DNA of 64,000 nt from Treponema zioleckii (GCF_014737315.1 NZ_JPUF01000003.1:59980-123979), one strand, 5' to 3'. Numbered from the stretch's first letter, positions 25,114-35,404 are shown. The notes: generated by a model not told the origin, from the letters alone. Numbers and translations are program-made.

Positions 25114-27243
25114 ATGAAGAAATCGGTAAGAATGCGGGATTTTGCTAAATCCCCAAAAACAAAAAAATCATTGAAATTTCTGGTTTTAGGCATTGCTGTT
25201 TTTGGCTGTACCTTCTTTTCTGTTTCTGCACAGTCAAATGCCTTTACTAGCGAGGAAGCGACTAGAGTTTCTGCGACAAATACTCGTTCTGCTGAATCTG
25301 GATTTGGTGAGCAGGAATTCAGACGGGGCGTACAGGCCTATTATCGCGGTGCGTTCAATGATGCAATCGTGCAGTTTGAAAAGGCTTTGGCATATCTTCC
25401 TGCTGAAAACATGATTCTTGATTGGCTCGGAAAGGCATATTACCGCTCTGGTATAGAAGGCTCGGCTTTGCAACAATGGGAGTACGCTTCGCAGCAGGGC
25501 TACGGCGGACTTTTATTGAAGAATAAAATCGAGATTCTTCGAGAGCGACGAATTACGGACAATTTTTACGACACACCGGTAAAATACACTGAATCCGGAA
25601 GTTTTTCTGGCGTGAACGGAGAAAATCTTGTTTTTAGCCAGCCAATTTCGATTCTTCCGAATCCTGACGGAACTGCATGGGTGTTGGCGTATGGTTCAAA
25701 CGAACTTATTTGTCTTGACGTGAACGGAATCGTGACGATACGTTCTACAGGCCCGTTGAATGGCTTTGACAGACCGATGGACATAATTCGTCTTGAAAAC
25801 GGCAACTTGCTCGTTAGTGAATTTGCCGGCGACAGAATTAGTGAATTCAATCAATACGGTTTTTTGGTAAAATCATTTGGAGAAAAAGGCAGAGGCGTTG
25901 GCGGCCTTGTTGGACCGCAGTATTTGGCTCAGGATGATGATGGAAATATTTATGTTTCTGATTTTGGAAACAGCCGCATTGATGTTTTTGACAAAGACGG
26001 AAATCCACTTTTCTTTTTTGGCGGAAAACAGGCGGATTTTGCAGGCTTAAAGGCTCCGACTGGAGTTGCGGTTGCGGACGGTTCGGTTTTTGTTGCGGAC
26101 GCCGTGACGGGAGCTATTTATCGTTTTGATACTGCAGGAAACTACATTGGTCTTTTGTGCCGTGAAAAAACTTTTACGCATCCAGAATCAATAAAACCTT
26201 GGGGAAATTACCTTGTGATTTGCGATAAGAACAAAGTTTATTCGATTGATAAAGAGACTGGTTCGCTTTTTGAAAATGTAAGTACTGGAAACGCACCTTC
26301 TCAGATAACTTGTGCGGTTCCTGATGCGAACGGAAACATTCTTGTTACAGATTTTAAGACAAACGAAATTTATGTAATGTCGAAGATGTCCGAATTGATT
26401 GGAGGCCTTTTGGTTCAGGTTGACAGAGTTGATTCTAAGGCCTTCCCTAAAGTTGTGCTTGACGTAAAGGTTGAGAATCGAAGACGGCAAAGTGTTGTTG
26501 GCTTAAAAGACAATAATTTTGTTGTGACCGAAGAAAAGCTTCCTGTTGCGGACTTTAAGCTTGAGGGTGCTGGATACGTAAACGACGTTGCAGACATTAC
26601 TCTTGTTCTTGATCGTTCGCAGGAGTCTGCAGCCTATTCCGAGGCGATGGAAAGTGCTGTTCAGGAACTTGCAACGGCAATGGGCAATAAGGGCACTCTC
26701 CGAATCATAAGTGCAGGTGTTATGCCTGTGGTTGAGTATGAAGGGGCACCTTCCGGGGCTGTAAAGTTTACTTGCAGACAACTTAAAAATCCTGTGGCAA
26801 ATGATGTTCAGTTGGACGTAGCGCTTCGTCTTGCTTCGAATGCACTTATCAACGGTGAGAACAAGCGCGCGGTGGTTCTTGTGAGTGCAGGAACTGTTAC
26901 GCCAAATGCTTTTGAGCAATATGGCCTTGCAGATTTAACAACGTACATGAACAATAATTCAATCAGCCTTGTTTCGATTTTGCTAAATCAAGGTTCGCCT
27001 GATTCTGAAATTTCGTACCTTTGCAGCAACACAGAGGGCGGACAGTACTATGTTTATCGCACTCAGGGGCTTTCCGGGGTTGTGGGAGATATTATAAACA
27101 TTCCTTGCGGATTGTACAGAATTTCTTATACTTCAAGATTGCAGACGGCTTTTGGCGAAAAATACCTTCCTGTGGAAGTTGAGACATATCTCTTGAACCG
27201 AAGTGGTCGAGATTCAACGGGGTATTTTGCTCCGCTTGAATAG
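25114..27243 (+). CDS. Exported protein with TPR, NHL-repeat propeller and VWA-like domain
   Basis: A 709-residue protein with an N-terminal signal (about residues 20-40, F-L-V-L-G-I-A-V-F-G-C then V-S-A-Q). Residues 65-140 form TPR-like helices (FRRGVQAYYRGAFNDAIVQF). Residues 170-430 show four to five NHL/beta-propeller repeats (NIYVSDFGNSRIDVFDKDGN). Residues 490-660 read as a VWA-like fold (DITLVLDRSQES, RAVVLVSAGTVTPNAFEQYG), with D-x-S-x-E where a MIDAS has DxSxS. Expected in the periplasm or anchored; may organise other proteins. A cysteine in the signal region (F-G-C-T-F) is not a clear lipobox. It converges on the large envelope gene, with only 5 nt between stops. Confidence 0.8.
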   Translation: MKKSVRMRDFAKSPKTKKSLKFLVLGIAVFGCTFFSVSAQSNAFTSEEATRVSATNTRSAESGFGEQEFRRGVQAYYRGAFNDAIVQFEKALAYLPAENMILDWLGKAYYRSGIEGSALQQWEYASQQGYGGLLLKNKIEILRERRITDNFYDTPVKYTESGSFSGVNGENLVFSQPISILPNPDGTAWVLAYGSNELICLDVNGIVTIRSTGPLNGFDRPMDIIRLENGNLLVSEFAGDRISEFNQYGFLVKSFGEKGRGVGGLVGPQYLAQDDDGNIYVSDFGNSRIDVFDKDGNPLFFFGGKQADFAGLKAPTGVAVADGSVFVADAVTGAIYRFDTAGNYIGLLCREKTFTHPESIKPWGNYLVICDKNKVYSIDKETGSLFENVSTGNAPSQITCAVPDANGNILVTDFKTNEIYVMSKMSELIGGLLVQVDRVDSKAFPKVVLDVKVENRRRQSVVGLKDNNFVVTEEKLPVADFKLEGAGYVNDVADITLVLDRSQESAAYSEAMESAVQELATAMGNKGTLRIISAGVMPVVEYEGAPSGAVKFTCRQLKNPVANDVQLDVALRLASNALINGENKRAVVLVSAGTVTPNAFEQYGLADLTTYMNNNSISLVSILLNQGSPDSEISYLCSNTEGGQYYVYRTQGLSGVVGDIINIPCGLYRISYTSRLQTAFGEKYLPVEVETYLLNRSGRDSTGYFAPLE

Positions 27244-27248
27244 CAAAC

Positions 27249-30200
27249 CTAAAATTTTACAGTGCAACCTGCCGAAAAACTTGCTCCCAGCGAGGCGATT
27301 TTATCCCAGGTTGCATTGTAATTTATTCCCGCACTTGTATTTACCGAAATAAACTTTGTAACTTGAATTTCAAGTTCGTGATTTAAATCAACTTTGTATT
27401 TTTTTGTAATTTCTGATGATGAAGAACTGCTGGTTGCCAAAAAGTTCAGACTGTCAGTTCTTGTGAGTTTGTGGTTTTCGTGCCGCAAATCTGGCTTAAA
27501 GAGTTCGATTATCGAAAACAGCGGCGTGATTTTTCCGTAGCGTTTCCAGATAAATGTCGATTTGCCTGTCCAGTTGTATTTGTCTTCAAAACTTATTTCA
27601 AAACCAGTTTTTACGTATTCTTTTTGGGTTATAAAAAAAACTGCCTGAACGTAACTTCCCAGTAAAACAGAAAAATTATCGGGCGTGTCGCGTGGAAGTT
27701 TTACTGCTGCGGAAAGAGAAGCCGTGTATTCATCTTGTTCGTACCAGTCAAATTTTTTTATTGTTCCCGTGCTACCAAAAACGTTTGCCGCCGCATGGCT
27801 CGAAGTTAATTTTATTTGGCTGGAATCAGCTACAGAAGAAGCTGTTTTGATGTCTCTCGTAAGATTCAATTTTACGGATGACGGAATAAAAAAATCGTAT
27901 TTTGTCGCAAAAAAGTTTCTCTTCCATACGGCTGCGTAATTTGAAGAATAATAAAGCGATTCTGTAGAACTTGAATCCATTGTGGCGTCTGCCAATACAG
28001 ATGAGGCAAGATTGTCGCTCAGTAAATCGTAAATCGGCATTGCTTTTAGGAACCACTCGCGTTCGGAAAGGGGGGCAAAAAGTTTGTCCGCGTCCGAAAA
28101 ATAATCTCCGCCGGCTTCAGTTTTTTTTACGCCGCCAGTGGATTTTTTCCAGCTGAGCGAAAATGAATTTTTTTGAATCGAGAAGGGCAGTGTGCATTCA
28201 AACGAAGTTTTGTCGGTAAAAACTGTAGCCGTTGTTTTTTTGTACGTTCCGTCCGACGAAAACGCAAGAGCGGGTTTTAATTTTAAAAAATCAAATTTTC
28301 CGCTCGCTTTTGAGTTCAGAGAAACTGTCCGTTTTGAAGCGTCGCTTTCGCCTTTTGAGAATTCCAGAGCGGAGATTTGTTTGTATGAAGAAAAATAATT
28401 TTCGGTTTCATAATTTTCTGTGTCGCTCAGTTTTTGGGAGGTTTTTCCGTTTGCCAAAAATTCAAAATACTTTGAATTAAAACTGATTTTTGAATTCTGG
28501 GCTTGATTTTTTGACCATTCATCAGAGTTTGAAGAAAAATTTGATTCTAGAATAAAAGGAAATTTGATTCTAGAAAAATCAAGTTTTAGCGAGTCTGTTT
28601 TTTCTAAAGATTCCTCGTCTTTTAAAAAATTGTATTCTTCAGAGGCTGAAAGAAAATTTAAAATCGGCTTTTCCGTGCTGATTTTGTGCGCGCCAGAAGT
28701 CAATCCTGTGTTTTCAGATGCCTTTGCAGCCGAAAGGTCAACTTTTAGATTCATAATCACTGCCGAAACTTCTCCGTTTCCTTGTGCCAAAGTTTCGCTG
28801 TTTTCCGAGGTTGTTTTGCTTGCGTTTCCAGAAAGCCCGATTGAAAAATCCTTTAAAATAGAAAAGTTTTTTATGCTGAGTATTTCGCCCGGTTTTTTGT
28901 ATGCAATTTTCGCTTTGTCTTGAAAAACAAAATAAGGGCTGTTTTCAGAAAAGTAAAGTTCGTCAATAGAAAAATTTGCGGCTTCCGGCGAATAGTTTTT
29001 TATGCGAATTTTGAATCGGTTTGGCATTACGGAGGATTTTGAACGCACTGTTGCACTAATTGTTTGTCCGTCAATTTTTAGGGCGTGCGTTTGCAAATCG
29101 AGTGCAAGCGAGTGCCAGGAATCGGTTGAAAAATTTGCAAGCTGTTCTTTTAAAATCGAAATGTAAACGGCTTCTTTTGCAGAATCTCCGCTTCGCTCCA
29201 AAATAAATTCAAAATCAGAATTGGAACTGGAATGCTTAAAAAAGAAATTCAATTTTTTGTAAGGTGAAAAATCAAAATCTTCAAAATATCTGATGAATTC
29301 AATTTCATCTTCTTCCACTTCGGTTTCGTATTCCCATTCAAAATATTGAACGTAATTTGTTGTCGAATTAAATTCTTTGATTTTTGTGTTCGAAAGTGAC
29401 GAATCTTTGGTCTGATAATTTTTTGTTTCTGCGTTTTCTGAAACTGCCTGAAAAGTTATGCCTTCAACTTCGTAAGGACCAACTTTTAAAAATCCTGTTG
29501 AAACTTGAGAATCTTGATTTTTTGTCACTATGATTCGTGCATTGTAGTTTTGGAGCTCGTTTATGTGGCTCCTGTCTTCGTTTGAGAGCGTTACGGTTAC
29601 GACTTCCCATTCGCTGTCATCTTTTTGTGTGATTTTTGCGCCGTCACCGGAAGTTTTTGTTTCCGAATCGAAAATTTTCCAGGTTGGGAGTGAAAGCGAG
29701 TCTTCATACGAAAAATCTTCTTCGCCGCTCACGCCGAGTTGAAGAAAAACTTTTACGTCCGTCAGCGAACTTAGCGATTTGAATGCCATTGAGAGAGCTG
29801 TTGCGTTTGAAAGTTTGTTTTTTAGCGCAGGTGTGCTTATGGTCGTTGCTGCCCAAGCGGGGGAGTCTTCAGTGCCTGAAATATTCGAAAAATTCCATTC
29901 TGCGGAAATTGCGTATCCACTGATTTTTGAATCCGTGCTTCCGTTTGCAGGTTCCACGCTTCCGTTTTTTTGTGCGTCCAGTTCGATGGTTTTCGAGCTG
30001 CCTGATTCTGTAAAAACCAAAACCGGGGCAAAACCGTCTGGCAAGGAAATGCCAGCTTTTTTGCTCAGATAAGAGCTTTCTGCTGTGTCGTCATCCATTC
30101 CTAAAATTCTGTAATTTCCAGTTGTGTTCTGGTTTTCAAGGGCGACGCTCGCTGTGTTTTTTGCTTCAAAGTTATTTTTTTTGTAAACGGCGGACGAGGC

Positions 30201-32078
30201 GAGGGCTACGAATCCTTGCGCGGAATCTTCGTCGTCCGCGTATTTTTTTTCTGCGGAAAGTGCCCATCGTGAAGCGGCCGAAAGATCAAGTGAGAATGCG
30301 TTTGAAAAATCGTATTTGAATCCCGCCGCAACTGCAATTGCGCCTTGTTCCGTGCTCTCGCTGTCTTCGCTCCAGACTGCGCGAATGTGGTCACCGGAAC
30401 CAACTCCGCTTGAGAGTGTGATTGTACCTTCGTCTTGATTGTAAGTTGCGCCTGCGTCCAAAACGTTGTTTTTGTAAACCCGAACCGTGCCTGCAACTGC
30501 GTTTGTGCCAATTTCAAATCTGGAAACTTGCGTGTAGCTTCGGATTCTTAAAACCAAATCTTCGTTCGTGCAAAATCCAAGATAGATTTCGGGTTTTGTG
30601 TTTGCGAAAGGAAAACGGACTTTTGGAGAAACTAGAGTTGAATCTTCGGAGGCGTTGCTGGCCGTGCTTTCTGTCAAAAAAACGTCTGCGTATGTGTGCG
30701 AAGTGTTAAAAAAATCATTTTCGGTAAAAGTTGAATCTGTGTCGGCAATTTGGACTGAAAAAGAGGCGGAAGAATCTTCCGTGGTTTTTGAGGCGATTTT
30801 TGCATCCGTTGCTTTTGTGATTCCTAAATCGTAGCGATTTGCAACTTGAAACGGAGAGAATCCTGCCGGATGCTGGACAAAAAGGACTGCTTCGCTGTCA
30901 ATCCTGTCAAAAAATCCTTGCGTTTCAAGTCCGGTCGAGTCTCCGCCACGATTGTTTCCTGTAAGCTTGCCGTAGGAATAAGAAGCGACGTTTTCCGTGC
31001 AAAACCATTTTTGAATTTCGCCTAAAAATCCACTTCCTGGCTCGGATTTTGTTCCGAATTCTCCTAAATTTGAATTGAGTTTTGTAATTCCTGCCGAGTT
31101 AAATTCGAATGCGACAGCTGGCAATTTTCCGTTCGTTTTCCCGGCTTTTGCGTCTTTTGAAATGTAAACCGTGCAGTTTGCCGCCGAAAGAAGATATTGG
31201 CTTGAATCAAGTTTTTTATATTTACGTCCCTGAGAATCTTTGAATGTTCCCGTGGAGCTTTCGACGTATACGCCCTGAACGTTGGTTATGTCTTCCGCTG
31301 TTGGAAGAACAAACATGCTTCCAGTGTGCCATTCTGAAAGTTCAATATTCGTCGTTGAAACTTGGTTTTTCCCGTACCAGTTTTTTTCTTGTTCCAAAAG
31401 CATGTCGTAACGGACTGTTGCATCAGCCTGCCAGTTTTCGCTTTTGAAATTTATTGAAAATCCGGGAGCTTGGTTGTCCCCTCCGCCAATTCCGTAGCCT
31501 GCAGTGCTAACAGAATATATAGAAGGAAAAATAATTCCACGGTTTGCGATTTTTGCTGATTTTAGTGTTCCTTCGCCAATGTATCCGGCTTCCACTGTGT
31601 TTTTGTCAAATTCTTCTGCAAATGCAGCTCCAAAATACCATTTGCGATTCACCATGAACCACAGGCTTAAATCCACGTTCTGCGTAAAAACTGGCGTTCC
31701 GAGGGAAAGCGCGGGGGTTGTGCCAAATCCGAAGGTTGAAGTTGTCGTGCTTGAGACTGTGCTTTTCCAATAGCCTTCTGCGAGAAACTCAACGTTCGTG
31801 TCGCCAAAATCGTAGTCAAAAATCGATTTTGCCTTTTCGTCATTTTCTTCAGAATCTTGGTCGTTTTCGCTGTCAGTTGTTTTTTTTCCGCTTTCCGTAT
31901 CTTCGAGCGGAAGTTTTGAAGAATCAAAAACAATTGAGCCCGCACCGTCACTTTTTTGCCTTGAAACAGAATTTGAAGCGTTTTCAGCATGGCAATTTTC
32001 TTTTAGTGATAAAAAAGCAAAAAATGCGAAAAAAAAGATTATAGATTTTAAAGATTTGTCCCAAAATGACTTTCCCAA
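27249..32078 (-). CDS. Very large secreted/outer-membrane protein of unknown function
   Basis: About 1,609 residues. The frame opens at an ATG at 32225 inside dinB, giving 49 extra charged residues, but a TTG at 32078 (AAGG 8 nt upstream) starts a proper signal peptide: a K-S-L-K-S charge cluster then I-I-F-F-F-A-F-F-A-F-L-S-L, cleavage near C-H-A. I choose 32078, which is 26 nt after the dinB stop. The mature part is serine/threonine/lysine rich with many amphipathic beta strands. Residues ~520-560 read V-R-V-Y-K-N-N-V-L ... G-T-I-T-L-S-S-G, a pattern seen in large surface translocon-type proteins. The end is an aromatic strand (ASLGASFSAGCTVKF) as in barrel proteins. I do not recognise a family. 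Confidence 0.78.
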   Translation of the reverse strand: MGKSFWDKSLKSIIFFFAFFAFLSLKENCHAENASNSVSRQKSDGAGSIVFDSSKLPLEDTESGKKTTDSENDQDSEENDEKAKSIFDYDFGDTNVEFLAEGYWKSTVSSTTTSTFGFGTTPALSLGTPVFTQNVDLSLWFMVNRKWYFGAAFAEEFDKNTVEAGYIGEGTLKSAKIANRGIIFPSIYSVSTAGYGIGGGDNQAPGFSINFKSENWQADATVRYDMLLEQEKNWYGKNQVSTTNIELSEWHTGSMFVLPTAEDITNVQGVYVESSTGTFKDSQGRKYKKLDSSQYLLSAANCTVYISKDAKAGKTNGKLPAVAFEFNSAGITKLNSNLGEFGTKSEPGSGFLGEIQKWFCTENVASYSYGKLTGNNRGGDSTGLETQGFFDRIDSEAVLFVQHPAGFSPFQVANRYDLGITKATDAKIASKTTEDSSASFSVQIADTDSTFTENDFFNTSHTYADVFLTESTASNASEDSTLVSPKVRFPFANTKPEIYLGFCTNEDLVLRIRSYTQVSRFEIGTNAVAGTVRVYKNNVLDAGATYNQDEGTITLSSGVGSGDHIRAVWSEDSESTEQGAIAVAAGFKYDFSNAFSLDLSAASRWALSAEKKYADDEDSAQGFVALASSAVYKKNNFEAKNTASVALENQNTTGNYRILGMDDDTAESSYLSKKAGISLPDGFAPVLVFTESGSSKTIELDAQKNGSVEPANGSTDSKISGYAISAEWNFSNISGTEDSPAWAATTISTPALKNKLSNATALSMAFKSLSSLTDVKVFLQLGVSGEEDFSYEDSLSLPTWKIFDSETKTSGDGAKITQKDDSEWEVVTVTLSNEDRSHINELQNYNARIIVTKNQDSQVSTGFLKVGPYEVEGITFQAVSENAETKNYQTKDSSLSNTKIKEFNSTTNYVQYFEWEYETEVEEDEIEFIRYFEDFDFSPYKKLNFFFKHSSSNSDFEFILERSGDSAKEAVYISILKEQLANFSTDSWHSLALDLQTHALKIDGQTISATVRSKSSVMPNRFKIRIKNYSPEAANFSIDELYFSENSPYFVFQDKAKIAYKKPGEILSIKNFSILKDFSIGLSGNASKTTSENSETLAQGNGEVSAVIMNLKVDLSAAKASENTGLTSGAHKISTEKPILNFLSASEEYNFLKDEESLEKTDSLKLDFSRIKFPFILESNFSSNSDEWSKNQAQNSKISFNSKYFEFLANGKTSQKLSDTENYETENYFSSYKQISALEFSKGESDASKRTVSLNSKASGKFDFLKLKPALAFSSDGTYKKTTATVFTDKTSFECTLPFSIQKNSFSLSWKKSTGGVKKTEAGGDYFSDADKLFAPLSEREWFLKAMPIYDLLSDNLASSVLADATMDSSSTESLYYSSNYAAVWKRNFFATKYDFFIPSSVKLNLTRDIKTASSVADSSQIKLTSSHAAANVFGSTGTIKKFDWYEQDEYTASLSAAVKLPRDTPDNFSVLLGSYVQAVFFITQKEYVKTGFEISFEDKYNWTGKSTFIWKRYGKITPLFSIIELFKPDLRHENHKLTRTDSLNFLATSSSSSSEITKKYKVDLNHELEIQVTKFISVNTSAGINYNATWDKIASLGASFSAGCTVKF

Positions 32079-32103
32079 AAGCCGTGCCTTCGTGATTTTT
32101 AAT

Positions 32104-33237
32104 TCAGGATTTTTCTGCGAGGCTTTTAGAATCGCTTCTTCGACTTTGCGTTTTTTTTCTATCACCGAATTCAAAAAGTTCTTGCTGCCGTGGTTTTGTT
32201 GAATCTTCCACGTTTTGAAGCCCAACTCCCAAAAGTCGAATTCCCATTCCGTTCTGATATTTTTTAAAAAAAAGGGCTTTTACGCGCTCAAAAAAATCTT
32301 CAATCGAAGAAACGTCGCGTTCCCGCGTGTCCTGTGCCGTAAAAGTCGAAAAATCTTCGTAGCGGATTTTTAAGGCGACTGTTTTGCTTCTGAGTTTTTC
32401 TTTTAAGGCCCGGAACATTACTGTGTGGCATAGCTGCAAAAGGGCGGTTTCAATTGCTTCAGAATCTGTCAAATCGTAAGTGTATGTATTTTCGGCACTT
32501 ATAGAACGGCTTTTGGTTTCTTGATTAAAATCTTCGCTTTCGTTTCCACGGACTGCGTTGTAAAGAAAAAGTCCGCCGGCCTTGCCAAAAATACTTTGCA
32601 AAAGCGGAAGGGAACGCTCGTAAATATTTCTTGTTGTTAAGATGCCGAATTGTCTGAGTCGCGCGAGAGTTTTTGTTCCCGCGCCCCAAAGTTTTTCTAG
32701 CGGCAGGCTCAGCATAAAATCACATTCCTTTCCGAAGGGAACTACGCAAAGACCGTCTGGCTTTTTTAACCCGGATGCAATTTTTGCGACGTATTTTGTG
32801 GAAGCAACTCCCACCGAAACTGTAAGTCCTGTTTTTTCTTTGATTTCTTTTTTTAGCCGTTTTGCAGTTTCTTCCGCAGGCCCAAACAGCCGCTCCGTTC
32901 CCGTCAGGTCTATAAAAGCTTCGTCCACCGAAATTTGATGAATGTCCGGAGAGTATTCTTTAAAAATCGCCATGACTTCTTCTGATTTTTCGTGATAGCG
33001 ATGCATTCTTCCGGGAAGAAAAATCCCTTGCGGACAAAGTTTTTCTGCCATAAAAAGCGGCATTGCAGAGTGCACTCCGAACGCGCGCGCCTCGTAGGAT
33101 GCGGTAGAAACGACGCCGCGTCGCATTCCCCTGTGCCCGCCTACAATTACGGGCTTTCCGCGGTACTGAGGATTGTCCAGCTGTTCTACAGAGGCAAAAA
33201 AAGCGTCTAAATCCACATGGAGAAAAACTTTCTGCAT
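32104..33237 (-). CDS. dinB: DNA polymerase IV (Y family)
   Basis: A translesion polymerase that extends damaged or mispaired primers. The 377 residues start MQKVFLHVDLDAFFASVEQL with the metal-binding D-x-D, have the second catalytic motif SVDEAFIDLTG (about 102-112), the thumb HhH region GAGTKTLARLRQFGI (about 178-192), and a little-finger domain to about 345, with a C-terminal QQELFEFG resembling a beta-clamp motif (Q-x-x-L-F). The start overlaps the end of the upstream membrane-protein gene by 31 nt. It is followed at once by the giant envelope gene. Confidence 0.95.
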   Translation of the reverse strand: MQKVFLHVDLDAFFASVEQLDNPQYRGKPVIVGGHRGMRRGVVSTASYEARAFGVHSAMPLFMAEKLCPQGIFLPGRMHRYHEKSEEVMAIFKEYSPDIHQISVDEAFIDLTGTERLFGPAEETAKRLKKEIKEKTGLTVSVGVASTKYVAKIASGLKKPDGLCVVPFGKECDFMLSLPLEKLWGAGTKTLARLRQFGILTTRNIYERSLPLLQSIFGKAGGLFLYNAVRGNESEDFNQETKSRSISAENTYTYDLTDSEAIETALLQLCHTVMFRALKEKLRSKTVALKIRYEDFSTFTAQDTRERDVSSIEDFFERVKALFFKKYQNGMGIRLLGVGLQNVEDSTKPRQQELFEFGDRKKTQSRRSDSKSLAEKS

Positions 33238-35321
33238 AATTCTAACCGTTGATTTTTATTTTTTCGTATTCTGAATCGCTCTTTATTTTCGGTTCTGTAG
33301 ATTGCTTCGATTTCAATTTCTGAAGAAGCATTTGCCGCACACGCATAATCAATCGTTATTTTTTTTGGTGGCAAATCTGGAATCGTAAAGATTACTGTGT
33401 CAGAATCTTCGCCGCTTGAAAAATTATAAAGCGACTCGTAAACAGGAACTTGCTCGTTCAGCGCATGAATTTTTACCGAGTAGCGCACCGCATTTTGAAG
33501 CGAAGTTATTTCGAGGTGATTTGAATTTAAGTCAGAGAATTCATCTTTTGTAATATTTGCCGAAATCGTGCCCAAGTTCTCCTCAAAAAAATCAAGTTTG
33601 TAAGATTCGCTTTCAATTCGCTCCGGCGTGTAATACCAAATATTTGAGATTGCGGAAAGAATTGCGAACGAAAAAAGAAGATTGTAAATTGCCCCGATTC
33701 CGCTTGTAATAAAAACCCGCCGCCTTGAGTGCCCTTTTATTCCGGCATAAATATTTATTCGCGTAAGAAATTTGAGCCAAAGAATGTGAAACGGGAAAAC
33801 TCCCATTAAAAGCGTAAAGTTCCCGAAAATCGAAGTATTCGTGAGAGAGTGCAAAAGTTTTGTGTGGGAATATTGCACCAAAGTCAGCGCGTATGGAACG
33901 AACGGCAAAAGCATAAGAATGCTCGTGACGATTAACGCCGGTATGTTCGTGAATCCTTTTGTAAAATAGATTATCAAGTATTCAAGCCCGAACAAAAGAA
34001 AGAAAAGAATGTCAAAAATGCTGAAATACATGATGTTGAGCATTGCCGCAAAAGCAATCGCGTATCCGAATGCAAACTGCATTACCGGCAGGTGCAGCCG
34101 TTCTTCCGCCATAAAAGAAAATGAAAGAAACACGAACGAAAGAATCAGCTTTATTCCGGCCTGAATTATAGGATTCTGCGTTTTGATGAAAGGCACGTGC
34201 TGAATCAAAAATTGTGCCAGAATCAATGACAAAAAAGAAATTAGAAGCGAAAGCGGAATCATGTACCAGGAATTTATGAATTCTTCTTTTTTTTTGGCGC
34301 CTTTTTCCCCGACGAATGAAAAACTAAAAAGAATTAAAAGACCCGAAAAAATCATGATAAGTCCCAGCGAAAGAAAATTCTTTTCTGTAAGCCAAATCTG
34401 CTTTTTTTCTTTTGGAAGAAAAAAATATGTGTAGTGAATGTCCCATTCTTCATCCGTAGTCACGTTGAAAACCGAAAGAAAACGGTTCAAGACTTTAAAT
34501 CCGTTTGAATCAGTAAAATTTATGGCAATAGAGGCGATCCCATGCTCGATTATCGAGGTGAGCCTTGCGTCTCCTTCATGCCAGCCGAGCCTAAAAAAAG
34601 AAAGGAATTTGTGCGGATAAGCATAGTCCTCACCTGCGTCTTCAAACGCCTCGCAAATCAGTTTTGAAAGCCATGCCGGACTTGCCGAACCTTTTACGCC
34701 TGTCAGGATTACGTTTTTTTCCTCGCCAGTGAATCTTATTGCAAGAATAGCCATGCTTGTTGGGTCAGAAACGGAGTCAACGAATGCCTCCGTACCCGTC
34801 GTCTGTTTTTTGTCATTTATTATTGGATTGTCTTTGCTCGCACAGAGAATTTTTAAATCGTAAGGAAACTGCCTGTTCGCAATTTGATTTATGAAGTCTG
34901 AAAATTGCTCTTTGCGCTTAAAAACGTCTTCTTGCAAAAAATCCAGAACCAAAGCCATTTTTTTTTGATTTGTCCCGGAATCTTTTTCTTCACTATATGA
35001 GCCTTGCTTGTCGATTATAATATTAAAAGGAAATTCGTCCTGCCCTGTCAGAGAGAAGTCTTCTTTTTGAATTGTTATTCCGTGTAGATTTTGGAGATTT
35101 GATTTGAGAAATGCCTCGATTTCTTTGGAAAGACGCAATCCCTCATATTTTTCAGATTCTAAATTCCCGGAGATTTCTGTAATATTTTCAGAGTCATTTT
35201 GAAGCGCCGAACTTTTTGGCTGTGCCTTCACACTGTGGGAAGCCGAAAAAATAAGCAGTATTGCAGCGAGAAGTTTAATCTGTATGGTGTGCCAGTGCAT
35301 GTTGATGATGTGCGAATGCAT
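33207..35321 (-). CDS. Polytopic membrane protein with large extracytoplasmic domain
   Basis: A 704-residue protein. Residues 1-34 are a signal or anchor (L-L-A-A-I-L-L-I-F-S-A-S), residues ~40-310 form a soluble domain, and ~315-575 hold eight or nine membrane helices, followed by a beta-rich C-terminal domain. The order signal, hydrolase-like domain, many helices recalls GPI-transamidase Gaa1/M28-like proteins (N-terminal segment G-L-R-L-S-K-E-I-E-A-F-L, V-L-D-F-L-Q-E-D), but metal ligands are not evident, so this is only a guess. Start could be 35321 or an ATG at 35300; neither has a ribosome site. Its stop lies 31 nt inside dinB, implying coupled translation. Confidence 0.72.
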   Translation of the reverse strand: MHSHIINMHWHTIQIKLLAAILLIFSASHSVKAQPKSSALQNDSENITEISGNLESEKYEGLRLSKEIEAFLKSNLQNLHGITIQKEDFSLTGQDEFPFNIIIDKQGSYSEEKDSGTNQKKMALVLDFLQEDVFKRKEQFSDFINQIANRQFPYDLKILCASKDNPIINDKKQTTGTEAFVDSVSDPTSMAILAIRFTGEEKNVILTGVKGSASPAWLSKLICEAFEDAGEDYAYPHKFLSFFRLGWHEGDARLTSIIEHGIASIAINFTDSNGFKVLNRFLSVFNVTTDEEWDIHYTYFFLPKEKKQIWLTEKNFLSLGLIMIFSGLLILFSFSFVGEKGAKKKEEFINSWYMIPLSLLISFLSLILAQFLIQHVPFIKTQNPIIQAGIKLILSFVFLSFSFMAEERLHLPVMQFAFGYAIAFAAMLNIMYFSIFDILFFLLFGLEYLIIYFTKGFTNIPALIVTSILMLLPFVPYALTLVQYSHTKLLHSLTNTSIFGNFTLLMGVFPFHILWLKFLTRINIYAGIKGHSRRRVFITSGIGAIYNLLFSFAILSAISNIWYYTPERIESESYKLDFFEENLGTISANITKDEFSDLNSNHLEITSLQNAVRYSVKIHALNEQVPVYESLYNFSSGEDSDTVIFTIPDLPPKKITIDYACAANASSEIEIEAIYRTENKERFRIRKNKNQRLELCRKFFSMWI

Positions 35322-35404
35322 ACAATATATAGAATATAATTTGTAGGTTTACAATGCAAGTGGCTTAGTTTATAATAAAACGTATATAAAAAAGGAGTTC
35401 ATAT

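Noticed and set aside
31667..32044. Frames of ~100 codons on both strands over the giant envelope gene
   Set aside because: Arg/Leu/Gln-rich shadows of a Ser/Lys-rich gene, without ribosome sites.
32079..32225. Upstream start (ATG 32225) for the giant envelope protein
   Set aside because: It would put 49 charged residues before the signal peptide and overlap dinB by 122 nt; the TTG at 32078 has a ribosome site.
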